Assembly (NCBI GenBank): GCA_964415605.1
Contig: CAYQBA010000011.1
Location: 1 to 45,754, forward strand
Length of the DNA: 45,754 nt
Direction: 5' to 3'
DNA from: UCB3 sp964415605
GTDB taxonomy: Bacteria; Chloroflexota; Anaerolineae; Epilineales; Epilineaceae
A model generated the notes under the pieces. It was not told the origin of the DNA. It made no database searches and saw only the letters and a list, made by a program, of their open reading frames with translations. Position 1 is the first letter of the stretch. Every line of letters begins with the position of its first letter. Positions 18,374-26,613 of this stretch are shown one piece after another. A program made the translations under genes and the position numbers.

Positions 18374-19056
18374 CGACGTCTGGGTCGACAGGGGGCGTGC
18401 CAGGGACGAACGGGTCCGCGGCGGCGCCGGCCATGGCGGCCGACAGCGACGCCGCGTTCGCGGCGCAGCTGCGGCGGATCTTCGAGGACAGCATGGCCGT
18501 CAAGCGGGCGGTGGTGGACGGGCAGCTGCCGGTGCTGGCCGCCATCGCCCGCCTGTGGGCCGACGCCCTGACGCGGGGCGGCAAGATCCTCCTGTTCGGC
18601 AACGGCGGCAGCGCCGCCGACGCCCAGCACCTGGCGGGCGAGCTCGTCAGCCGCTTCCTCGTCGAGCGGCGCGCACTGGCCGGCATCGCGCTGACCACCG
18701 ACACCTCGATTCTCACCGCCATCGGCAACGACTACGGCTTCGACCGTGTCTTCGCGCGCCAGGTCGAGGCCCTCGGGCGGCCGGGCGACGTCGCGGTGGG
18801 CATCAGCACCAGCGGCCGCTCGCCCAACGTCCTGGCGGGCATCGACGCCGCGCGCGCGCTGGGATTGACCACGGTGGGCTTCACCGGCGCCGGCCGCGAG
18901 GGGCTGGCCGAGCGGGTGGACATCTGCTTCCACGTGCCGTCGCGGCACACCCCGCGCATCCAGGAATGCCATCTCGCGGCCGGCCACGCGATCTGCGAGA
19001 TCGTCGAGCGCGTCTTCAGCGACGCCGGCCACGGGGACGCCGACGGTCGGGCGTAG
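18370..19056 (+). CDS. gmhA: Sedoheptulose 7-phosphate isomerase (SIS domain)
   Basis: The 228-residue product carries the SIS-fold signatures LFGNGGSAADAQHLAGEL and GISTSGRSPNVL, and an ECHLAAGHAICEIVE segment near the C-terminus. GmhA converts sedoheptulose 7-phosphate to D-glycero-D-manno-heptose 7-phosphate, the first committed step of the heptose route. The N-terminal ~30 residues are Gly/Ala/Ser-rich and absent from most family members (about 190 residues), so translation might start later. The start overlaps hddA by four bases. The phosphatase GmhB, needed to remove the 7-phosphate, is not seen in this window. Confidence 0.88.
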   Translation: MTTSGSTGGVPGTNGSAAAPAMAADSDAAFAAQLRRIFEDSMAVKRAVVDGQLPVLAAIARLWADALTRGGKILLFGNGGSAADAQHLAGELVSRFLVERRALAGIALTTDTSILTAIGNDYGFDRVFARQVEALGRPGDVAVGISTSGRSPNVLAGIDAARALGLTTVGFTGAGREGLAERVDICFHVPSRHTPRIQECHLAAGHAICEIVERVFSDAGHGDADGRA

Positions 19057-19103
19057 GCTCCACCCGGTAACGGGCGACCGCCGCCGCGCGTCTTTGAGGT
19101 GTG

Positions 19104-20225
19104 ATGCAGCACGGAAAGACGGCCATGCGCGCCGCGACCGCTCCCACGCCCGCCCAGACGGTGGCGCCGCCCCGACCGCGCCTGCGGCCGATCGAGTGGC
19201 CGCTGGCCGTGCCCGTGGCGACCGCGGTCGGGCTCGCGCTCGTCGGCGCGCGCGAGGGCCTCGGCGTGCCGACCGTGCTCGTGGGGTGGATCGGGGCGAT
19301 CTTTGCCGTCTGGAGCGTGGCCTACTGGGGCTTCGTCGGCGCGCGCGGCGCCTCGGTCTACGCCCGGGCCGCGGCGTGGCTGGCGCCGTGGGTGCTGGCC
19401 GTCGCGGCGGTGCTGGCCGTGGCGTGGTGGGCCGACGGCGCCGGCTGGCTGTGGTACCGCCTGACGGGCTACAACCTCACGCCGGCCGAGTCGACGGCGC
19501 AGGCCGCGGCCGCGTCGCGTGCCGCGTTCCTCGATCGCTGGCCCGTCTTCGTCGCCGATGCCGGCGATCCGACGGTCGTCCGGCTGCCCGCCGGCCCGCA
19601 CGTGTTCACGCGCACCGTCGTGGTGCCGCGCGGCGTCGCGCTGATCATCGAGCCGGGCGCGGAGCTGCGCTTCGGCGCGGGCAGATCGCTGGCGGCCTTC
19701 GGCGCGATCCAGGCGCGCGGCACCGCCGAGCGGCCCATCGTGTTCACCGCGCGTCACCCGGCGCTGAAGTGGGGCAGCGTCGCCGTGATCGGCGCCCCCG
19801 CGTCGGCCTTCGCGCATGCCCGCTTCGCCCACGCGCGCCAGGCGAACATCGACGGCATCGAGCTGACGGGCGGCCTGTCGCTCGTCGACACCGACGCCGA
19901 GGTCGCCTTCAGCACCTTCGGGCCGATGTTCGGGAAGGACGCCATCTACGTGCGCGGCGGCGACGTGCGGATCCACGACAATGTCGTGCGCGATGCCTTC
20001 ATCGACGGCATCGACTTCGACGGCGGCCGAGGCGTCGTGCGCGACAACCGGTTCGTCGACTGCGGCGACGAGGGCATCGACCTGAGCGGCGACCTCGTGC
20101 TCGACGTCTTCGACAACACCGTGCTCGACCGCCGCGGCGGCCGCGTCGCGGCCGAGGCCGAGGCCATGGCCACGGCCATCGTGCTGCGCAACACCCTGGG
20201 ACATAGCGCGGCATCGCATCCTTGA
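19104..20225 (+). CDS. Membrane-anchored parallel beta-helix protein, CotH C-terminal paralogue
   Basis: The product is about 373 residues. Membrane segments lie at about residues 30-50, 58-80 and 88-110, followed by an extracytoplasmic region. From residue about 150 onward it resembles the beta-helix half of the CotH fusion: ALIIEPGAELRFG aligns with VVIQPGADITLAP, and DGIDFDGG and EGIDLSGDL align with DGIDVDFG and DGIDLSG. There is no kinase domain. ATG 19104 is taken; ATG 19125 with GGAAAG six bases upstream is an equally good start. Beta-helix domains of this kind often bind or modify polysaccharide; here it may partner with the CotH protein or the heptose glycan. Confidence 0.7.
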   Translation: MQHGKTAMRAATAPTPAQTVAPPRPRLRPIEWPLAVPVATAVGLALVGAREGLGVPTVLVGWIGAIFAVWSVAYWGFVGARGASVYARAAAWLAPWVLAVAAVLAVAWWADGAGWLWYRLTGYNLTPAESTAQAAAASRAAFLDRWPVFVADAGDPTVVRLPAGPHVFTRTVVVPRGVALIIEPGAELRFGAGRSLAAFGAIQARGTAERPIVFTARHPALKWGSVAVIGAPASAFAHARFAHARQANIDGIELTGGLSLVDTDAEVAFSTFGPMFGKDAIYVRGGDVRIHDNVVRDAFIDGIDFDGGRGVVRDNRFVDCGDEGIDLSGDLVLDVFDNTVLDRRGGRVAAEAEAMATAIVLRNTLGHSAASHP

Positions 20226-20317
20226 GCCGATCCCCGACGTCCTATTAGGCACGGCCGCGCGCGCGATCGCACGCACCGCGTGGCCCACTCTTTGGAACGC
20301 GGGGGATCGAACACCAC

Positions 20318-21529
20318 ATGCGGATCTTGCACATCACGCCGGCGCTGCAGCACCCCACCGTCCGGGGGCCGCATCGCCATTATCACTTTCTGCGCGAGCT
20401 GTCGCCGCGCCATGCCATCACCGGCCTGACGCTCATCCGCAGCGCGGTCGACGCCGGCGCGCTGCGCGAGGTCGGGGCCCATGCCGACGGCATGTTCGCA
20501 TACGACGTCGCCGACGGGACGCCGCTGCCGGGCCTGGGCTGGGCGGCGCGCCTGCCGGGGCTGGGCCCACGCCTCGCGCGGCACCTGCGCGTCCAGGGCG
20601 GGCTGCGCCAGATGCGCGCCACGTACCGCCGATTGGCGGCCAGCGGGCGCTACGACGTCGTCTTGTTTCACGGCAAGTCGGTGTTCCCGGTCGTCGCCGG
20701 CTGCCGGGCGCTGCCGATCGTGGTCGACTTCTGCGACGCCACGTCGATGCGCATCCGGCAGCGCGTCGACGCGGCCGGGCCGGTGAGGCGGTGGCTGTAC
20801 GCCGCCCGGTATGCCCAGGTGCGCCGCCTCGAGCGCCGGCTCGTGGCCATGACGCCGCACCGGGCCTTCATCTCGCCGCGCGACCGCGCGGCGGTGCTGG
20901 GCGACGCCGATGCCTCGCCGATCGTCCCCAACGGGGTCGACCTCGACTACTGGCGGCGCGCCGCGCCGGCCTGGCGGGGCCGTCCGCGCCTGGCGCTGAC
21001 CGGCGTCATGGACTATCAGCCGAACGCCGACGCCGCCACGGCCCTGATCGACCAGGTGCTGCCGCGCGTCCGGGTGCACCTGCCGGACGCCGAGGTCGTG
21101 ATCATCGGGCGGAACCCCGGCTCGGATCTCGTCGCGCGGGCGCGGTACGTGCCGGGGGTCACGGTGACCGGGTTCGTCGACGACATGCGGCCGCTCCTCG
21201 AGCAGGCGTCGGCGCTCGTGGCGCCGCTGCGGTACGCTTCCGGCACGCAAAACAAGCTGCTCGAGGCGAGGGCGATGGCCGTTCCGGTCATCGCGACGAC
21301 CGTGGCGGCCGAAGGCTTGCGGATCGACGGCACCCCGCCGCCGGTGCTGGTGGCCGACGACCCGGCCGGCATGGCCGACGCCTTCGTACGCGTCATCCGC
21401 GAAGCCGCCGTGCGCGATGCGCTCGAGGCGGCGGGGCCGCGTTTCGTCGCCGAGCGCTTCGATTGGGGCCGCAGTGCCGCCCGCCTGGAGGCGATGTGCC
21501 TCGCGGCGGTCGAAGGGGCCGCGGCATGA
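20318..21529 (+). CDS. Glycosyltransferase family 4
   Basis: The 403-residue product shows a GT-B N-terminal strand (MRILHITPALQ), an inter-domain VPNGVDLDYW, ALTGVMDYQPN at the start of the C-terminal Rossmann domain, and GTQNKLLEARAMAVPVIATT near the donor-binding site, with the expected acidic residue. The pattern resembles glycosyltransferases reported with exosortase-type polysaccharide systems. It uses a nucleotide-activated sugar, plausibly the GDP-heptose made by the preceding genes. It is followed by an ATGA overlap. The sugar and acceptor are unknown. Confidence 0.85.
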   Translation: MRILHITPALQHPTVRGPHRHYHFLRELSPRHAITGLTLIRSAVDAGALREVGAHADGMFAYDVADGTPLPGLGWAARLPGLGPRLARHLRVQGGLRQMRATYRRLAASGRYDVVLFHGKSVFPVVAGCRALPIVVDFCDATSMRIRQRVDAAGPVRRWLYAARYAQVRRLERRLVAMTPHRAFISPRDRAAVLGDADASPIVPNGVDLDYWRRAAPAWRGRPRLALTGVMDYQPNADAATALIDQVLPRVRVHLPDAEVVIIGRNPGSDLVARARYVPGVTVTGFVDDMRPLLEQASALVAPLRYASGTQNKLLEARAMAVPVIATTVAAEGLRIDGTPPPVLVADDPAGMADAFVRVIREAAVRDALEAAGPRFVAERFDWGRSAARLEAMCLAAVEGAAA

Positions 21530-22335
21530 CCGCGCGCGGCGTGTCGACCACCGCCGCGGATCCGGCGGGAACGCCGGCGGCACGCGCGGCGGACGCCGGT
21601 TCGGGCTGGACGGCGACCATCGGCCGCAACCTCGGCCTCGGATCGATCGGCGTGTGGGTGTGGGCCCTCTTGCCGGCCGTGGCCATCGCCGGCGCCGCCG
21701 TGGCCGCGATCCTCGGGCGTGACGCCTACCGGCTGTACACCGGTGAGGACGGCATCGTGGAGTCGCTGCAGGTCGTGGCCTACGCGGTGGCCCTGGTCGC
21801 CGCTGTACGTCTGACCCGGCACCTGCGGGCGACCGGCGCCGCCTTATGGCTCGTCGGGCTCTATGGACTCCTGGTCGCGGGGCTGGTGTTCATGATCGGC
21901 GAGGAGCTGAGCTGGGGCCAGCGGATCGTGGGGTGGGGCACCCCCGACACCTTGGCCAGCGCCAACAAGCAGGCCGAGACCAACCTCCACAACATCTACG
22001 GCGTCGGCGACGCCTTCAAGTGGGTCCAGATGTTGGCCGGTGCCTACGGGGCCGTCCTTCCGTTCGTCGTCGGCCGGTCGACGCGGCTCGCGCCGCGCCG
22101 CGCCGAGCTGGCGTGGATCGTGCCGGCGTGGCCGCTGGCGCTCTACTTCGCCCCGATGTTCGCCTGGCGCGTCTACCGCAACGTGTTCCCCGACCCGGTC
22201 CGGTTCAACTTCCTCATCACCGAGTTCAACGAGGTCGTCGAGCTGATCTTTGCCCTCGGCATCGCGTGGTTCCTGGTGCTGCGCTGGCGCGCGGCTCGGG
22301 CGCCGGCCGTGCCAGGGCCCGCCGATCGGCCGTGA
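21526..22335 (+). CDS. Multi-pass membrane protein with GEELSWGQR motif
   Basis: The 269-residue product has about six membrane segments (near residues 44-66, 80-97, 106-124, 172-184, 196-214, 240-257). A conserved-looking acidic/aromatic block, MIGEELSWGQRI, follows the third segment. I recognise this motif from uncharacterised membrane proteins but not a named function. It overlaps the glycosyltransferase upstream and the ATP-grasp gene downstream by four bases each, so the three are almost certainly made together. A role in membrane-side handling of a glycan or lipid intermediate is a guess from context. Confidence 0.6.
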   Translation: MTARGVSTTAADPAGTPAARAADAGSGWTATIGRNLGLGSIGVWVWALLPAVAIAGAAVAAILGRDAYRLYTGEDGIVESLQVVAYAVALVAAVRLTRHLRATGAALWLVGLYGLLVAGLVFMIGEELSWGQRIVGWGTPDTLASANKQAETNLHNIYGVGDAFKWVQMLAGAYGAVLPFVVGRSTRLAPRRAELAWIVPAWPLALYFAPMFAWRVYRNVFPDPVRFNFLITEFNEVVELIFALGIAWFLVLRWRAARAPAVPGPADRP

Positions 22336-23552
22336 GCCCCGGCGAGCCGGCCTTGCCGGCGGCGGTCGTCATCGGCCTGGACTGCATGACAGGCCTCCAG
22401 ACGGCCCGGATCCTGGCCCGGCGCGGGGTGCCCGTGGTCGGCCTGGCGGCCGACGCGGCGCACCCGTGCGCCCGCACCCGGGTGTGCCGCGCGATCGTCG
22501 AGGGGCCCATCGACGGCGATGGGCTGATCCAGGCGCTGCGCCGGCTCGGCCCGGGGCTGGTCGCCGACGGCCGGGCGGTGCTCTATCCATGCACCGACGC
22601 CGCCGTCCTCACGGTCTCGCGCGGCCGCGGCGCGCTGGCGGAGTGGTATCACGTCGTCCTGCCGGCGCCCGAGGTCATCGAGACGCTGATGGACAAGCTG
22701 GCGTTCCACGCGTACGCCGAGGCGGCCGGGCTCCCGGTGCCGCCGGCATTCGTGCTCGGCGGCCGTGCCGACGCCGTCGCGGCCGCCCGGCGGCTCACCT
22801 TCCCGGCGGTGCTCAAGCCGCCCATCAAGACGGCGGCGTGGCAGGCGCACACCAAGGCCAAGGTCTTCCGCGTCGAGGACCCCGACGACCTCCTCGCCAC
22901 ATACGACCGCTGCCACGCCTGGGCCGATGCGCTGGTGGTCCAGGCATGGGTCGAAGGCACCGACGCGGACCTCTTCTCGTACAACGGCTACTTCGGATCG
23001 GACGGCGAGCCCTTGGCCGGGTTCGTCGCGCGCAAGCTGCGCCAGTGGCCGCCGGTGACCGGAACGAGCTGCCTGGGCGAAGAGTGCCGCAACGACACGG
23101 TGCGCGAGGTCGCCGAACGCCTGTTCCGCGGCATCGGCTACCGGGGCCTGGGCTACGTCGAGCTCAAGCGCGACCAGCGCACCGGCGAGCACTTCATCAT
23201 CGAGCCCAACGTCGGCCGCCCGACCGGCCGGTCGGCGATCGCCGAAGCCGGCGGCGTCGAGCTGCTCTACACCATGTACTGCGATGCCGTGGGCTTGCCG
23301 TTGCCCGCCGGGCGCACGCAGCGCTATACCGGCGTCAAGTGGATGCACCTGCGCCGCGACGTACAGTCGGCGCTGCACGAGTGGCGTGCCGGCCGGCTGA
23401 CTCCCGGTGCCTGGTGGGCCTCGTGGCGCGGCCGCAAGGCGCATGCGCTGTGGGATGCCGCCGACCCCGTGCCGTTCTTCGCCGACATCGCGCACGTCGT
23501 CGGCCTCGGGCTACGCCGGGGCGTTACGAATCCGGGCCGTCCGACGTCGTAA
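22332..23552 (+). CDS. ATP-grasp carboxylate-amine ligase-like protein
   Basis: The 406-residue product shows a Rossmann-like pre-ATP-grasp part (VVIGLDCMTGLQTARIL) and an ATP-grasp core. The core has TFPAVLKPPIK for the ATP-binding lysines, VVQAWVEGTDADLFS for the grasp beta-strands and IIEPNVGRPTGR (E291, N293) for Mg-ATP. The family joins a carboxylate to an amine or thiol via an acyl phosphate. In a surface-glycan operon the product may be an amino-acid-modified sugar or lipid, but this is not shown. The GTG start overlaps the upstream TGA (GTGA). Confidence 0.78.
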   Translation: MSPGEPALPAAVVIGLDCMTGLQTARILARRGVPVVGLAADAAHPCARTRVCRAIVEGPIDGDGLIQALRRLGPGLVADGRAVLYPCTDAAVLTVSRGRGALAEWYHVVLPAPEVIETLMDKLAFHAYAEAAGLPVPPAFVLGGRADAVAAARRLTFPAVLKPPIKTAAWQAHTKAKVFRVEDPDDLLATYDRCHAWADALVVQAWVEGTDADLFSYNGYFGSDGEPLAGFVARKLRQWPPVTGTSCLGEECRNDTVREVAERLFRGIGYRGLGYVELKRDQRTGEHFIIEPNVGRPTGRSAIAEAGGVELLYTMYCDAVGLPLPAGRTQRYTGVKWMHLRRDVQSALHEWRAGRLTPGAWWASWRGRKAHALWDAADPVPFFADIAHVVGLGLRRGVTNPGRPTS

Positions 23553-23627
23553 CGTGTGCATGCGCATGTCGCGCGGCTTCGGAACCTTGTTGCTGTCGAC
23601 CGTCATTGGGATTGGATTGGGTGAGCC

Positions 23628-25286
23628 ATGGACCTCAACTTCGACCGCCGGTATTTGGACCTCATCGTTCGGTGGCTGTGGCTGATCGCGCTCGCATCGG
23701 CGGTGGCCGCGGGTGTGAGCTACTATTTCAGCAGCCAGGAGACCCTCAAGTACGAGGCCAAGGCGCGCCTGATCGTCGGCCCGGGCGTGGACAGCTCCAA
23801 GCCGAACATCAACGACCTGCGCACGAGCGGGGCCCTGATGCAGACGTACGCCGAGCTGGCGCTGACGCGGCCGCTCCTCGAGCGCGTGGCGTCGGCCCTC
23901 GGGCCCGACACCGACGCGTCCAAGCTGTCCAAGAAGGTGGAGGTGAAGGCCAACACCGAGACGCTGATCCTGACGATCCAGGCGACCGACACCGACCCCG
24001 AGCGCGCCGTGGCCATCGCCAACGCCATGGCCCAGGCCGTGGTGGACCTGCCCCAGACGTCGATGGAGGAGATCATCGAGGGCGTGCGGCAGCAGGTGGC
24101 CGAGATCGAGTCGGAGATCCAGCGGAGCTCCACCACGATCGACCGCCTCGAGGCGGAGCGCCAGGCGTCGACGGATCTCGCTCAGCAAAAGCTGTTGCAG
24201 GATCAGATCAAGGATGAGCGGAGCCACCTGACCGAGTCTCACAAGACGCTGGCCTCGCTGTACGAGTCCCTCCAGCAGACCGTGACCAACCAGGTCAAGC
24301 TGGTCGAGCCGGCGGTGGAGGCCGTGCAGGAGGCGTCGACGGTGCGCCTGAACGTCATGGTGGCGGCCCTGGCCGGCCTGGTGTTGTCGATCCTCGTGGC
24401 GCTCGTGGTCGAGTTCCTCGACACGCGGGTCAAGACCACCGACCAGCTCGCGGCGCTGTCCGCCGCCCCGCTGATGCTGGCGGTCAAGCGCCACGCGGCG
24501 CTCGATGGGACCGGCGTCGACCGGCTGGTCGTCAAGGCTCGCCCGGACGCCAAGGCGGCCGAGGGCTATCGGATGCTGGCCGCCCGCTTGCTGTTCGCCC
24601 GCGACGGCCAGGCCCCGCGCACCGTGATGTGCTGCGGCCCGGCTGCCGCCGGGGTGGACGACAGCGCGGAGGCGGCCGCCAACCTGGCCGTGATCCTGGC
24701 CGAGTCCGGCTACCGGGTCGTGCTGGTGGACGCGAACCTCGTCCGCCCCTCGCTGGCCGACATGCTGGGCATCGCGAATCGCGGCGGACTGGCCGAAGCG
24801 CTGCTGGGGAAGGAAGGGCGCGCGGCGCCCGCGGCGATCCCTTGGGCCCCCGGCCTGCGGGTTCTGCCCGCGGGCGGGGCGGCGCCTGAGGCCATGCGCC
24901 GCCTCGCCTCGCCACGCCTCGCGGAGGTCATCGCGGGGCTGTCCGCCGACGCCGACATCGTCATCGTCGTCACGGCGCCGGTGTTGGCGTCCGCCGAGAG
25001 CCTGGCGGTGGCGCCGCATACCGACGGCGTGCTCTTGGTGGCGCGCAGCGGGCGGGTGGATCGCGCGGTGATGGCGCAGGCCGCGGAACAGGTGCACGCC
25101 GTGCAGGCGGTGTTGTTCGGCGTGGTGCTGACGCAGGCGCGGCGGCCGGGCACGGCCTCGCCGCGGCCCGCCCCCGGCGCGTACGCGCCGGCGCCGATGG
25201 TCGTCGAGGTCTCGCGGCAGCCGCGCGGCGAGCTCATGCTGCCGCTGGCCGCCCCGCGGGTGGCCTCCGATCCGCCGGCGACTTGA
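23628..25286 (+). CDS. Wzz chain-length determinant fused to a degenerate BY-kinase (pseudokinase)
   Basis: The 552-residue product has a Wzz-type architecture: membrane segments near residues 15-33 and 240-262, with a periplasmic coiled coil (about 140-210) between. The C-terminal part resembles tyrosine autokinases such as Wzc/CpsD, but key residues are lost. The Walker A region starting at M334 reads CGPAAAGVDDSAEAAANLA where the family has GEGKSTTAANLA, so the lysine and Ser/Thr are missing. The Walker A' site VVLVDANLVRP (D368) is kept. Walker B reads VIVVTAPVL instead of IDTPPxL, so its aspartate is lost. There is no tyrosine-rich tail. It likely scaffolds polymer length control rather than signalling by phosphorylation. 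Confidence 0.85.
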   Translation: MDLNFDRRYLDLIVRWLWLIALASAVAAGVSYYFSSQETLKYEAKARLIVGPGVDSSKPNINDLRTSGALMQTYAELALTRPLLERVASALGPDTDASKLSKKVEVKANTETLILTIQATDTDPERAVAIANAMAQAVVDLPQTSMEEIIEGVRQQVAEIESEIQRSSTTIDRLEAERQASTDLAQQKLLQDQIKDERSHLTESHKTLASLYESLQQTVTNQVKLVEPAVEAVQEASTVRLNVMVAALAGLVLSILVALVVEFLDTRVKTTDQLAALSAAPLMLAVKRHAALDGTGVDRLVVKARPDAKAAEGYRMLAARLLFARDGQAPRTVMCCGPAAAGVDDSAEAAANLAVILAESGYRVVLVDANLVRPSLADMLGIANRGGLAEALLGKEGRAAPAAIPWAPGLRVLPAGGAAPEAMRRLASPRLAEVIAGLSADADIVIVVTAPVLASAESLAVAPHTDGVLLVARSGRVDRAVMAQAAEQVHAVQAVLFGVVLTQARRPGTASPRPAPGAYAPAPMVVEVSRQPRGELMLPLAAPRVASDPPAT

Positions 25287-25293
25287 GGCGGCC

Positions 25294-26613
25294 ATGCCAG
25301 AGCTGCTTGCGCGCACGCTGCGGGCCTTCGACGGCGCCGAGCTGAACTACTGCGTGTTGCGCGACGCCGATCGCCTGGCCGATCTGGCCGGCGGGGGGGA
25401 GATCGATGTTCTGGTGGACCCCGGGCACATCGACGCGCTCCGCCGGTGCGTGGCGCGGCTCGGGTTCGCGGAGCTCTCGCGCCCGGGGCATGCGCCGCAT
25501 CACTTCTTCGTCGGCTACGACGCGGCGGCGGACGGCTGGCTGAAGCTCGACGTCGTGACCGCGATCGCCTACGGGCGTCCGTCGCACGCCTGGCGGACGC
25601 CGCTGGCGGGGCCATGCCTGGCCCATCGCCGCCGCACCGGCGCGGCCGTCGGCCCCGCGGCCGAGGAGGGGCTGGTCACGCTGCTCCTGCACTGCGTGCT
25701 GGACAAGGCGGCGTTCCCAGAGGCCGACCGCGCGCGCCTGCGGGCGCTGGCGGCCGCGGCGCGCGACCATGGCCGCGTGACCGACCTGCTTGACGCCGGG
25801 GGGGCAACGATGTGGACGGCCGCGGCCGTCGCCGCGGCCGTCGCCGGCGAGCAATGGGCGGAGCTGCTCGGCGCGCGGGCGGCGATCGGGACGGAGCTCG
25901 ACCGGCGGGACCCGGTGGGCACGCCGGTGCGGCGGCTGCGCGACCGGTTCATGCGCAAGGCGGACCGCCTGCGGCGGATGGTGCGCCCGCAGCTGCCGAT
26001 GGTCGCGCTCCTGGCCCCGGACGGCGCCGGCAAGTCCAGCTTGGCCGACGGGCTGGCGCGGGCATTCCCGTTTCGCGTGCACATGGCCTACATGGGGCTG
26101 TACCAGCAGGGTGCGCGCCGGCGCGCGTGGTCGCGCGTCAAGGGGCTGGGGCTGATCGGGCACCTGGCCACCCAGTGGGCGCGCTACGGCGTGGCGCGCT
26201 GGCAGCAGGGTCGCGACCGGCTGGTGGTGTTCGACCGCTATCCCTACGACGCCTATCTGCCGGCGGCCCGACGCGAGGGCGCGCTGCGCCGTGCGCGGCG
26301 CTGGCTCCTGGCGCGGGCATGCCCGGCGCCGGACATGATCGTGCTGCTCGACGCCCCGGGCGCGGTGCTGTACGCCCGCAAGGGTGAGCACGACCCGGCG
26401 GCGCTCGAGGCCGCGCGACAGCGCTACCTGGCGCTGCGCGCCTTCCTGCCGCGGATGACGGTGGTCGACGCCACCCGACCGGCCGACCGTGTCCGGCGTG
26501 ACGTGACGGCCCTGATCTGGCGGCACGTCGCGACCCGGTCGGACGACCGCCATCGCAGCGCCGCCTGCGTGGCCGACGCAATGGCTGACGGCGGCGTGAT
26601 GGGGGCGCCATGA
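25294..26613 (+). CDS. Two-domain protein: nucleotidyltransferase-like N-domain and thymidylate-kinase-like C-domain
   Basis: The 439-residue product has an N-terminal region of about 220 residues with VLRDADRL and GGGEIDVLVDPG, the latter resembling the metal-binding pattern of minimal nucleotidyltransferases. The C-terminal half has Walker A LLAPDGAGKSSL (K247), VFDRYPYDAYLPA for the DRY loop, and LLDAPGAVLYARKGEHD. It is related to the shorter gene at 1495-2250. Proteins with this architecture occur in exopolysaccharide loci; the nucleotide or sugar handled is unknown. It starts eight bases after the Wzz gene and ends in an ATGA overlap with the next glycosyltransferase. Confidence 0.72.
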   Translation: MPELLARTLRAFDGAELNYCVLRDADRLADLAGGGEIDVLVDPGHIDALRRCVARLGFAELSRPGHAPHHFFVGYDAAADGWLKLDVVTAIAYGRPSHAWRTPLAGPCLAHRRRTGAAVGPAAEEGLVTLLLHCVLDKAAFPEADRARLRALAAAARDHGRVTDLLDAGGATMWTAAAVAAAVAGEQWAELLGARAAIGTELDRRDPVGTPVRRLRDRFMRKADRLRRMVRPQLPMVALLAPDGAGKSSLADGLARAFPFRVHMAYMGLYQQGARRRAWSRVKGLGLIGHLATQWARYGVARWQQGRDRLVVFDRYPYDAYLPAARREGALRRARRWLLARACPAPDMIVLLDAPGAVLYARKGEHDPAALEAARQRYLALRAFLPRMTVVDATRPADRVRRDVTALIWRHVATRSDDRHRSAACVADAMADGGVMGAP

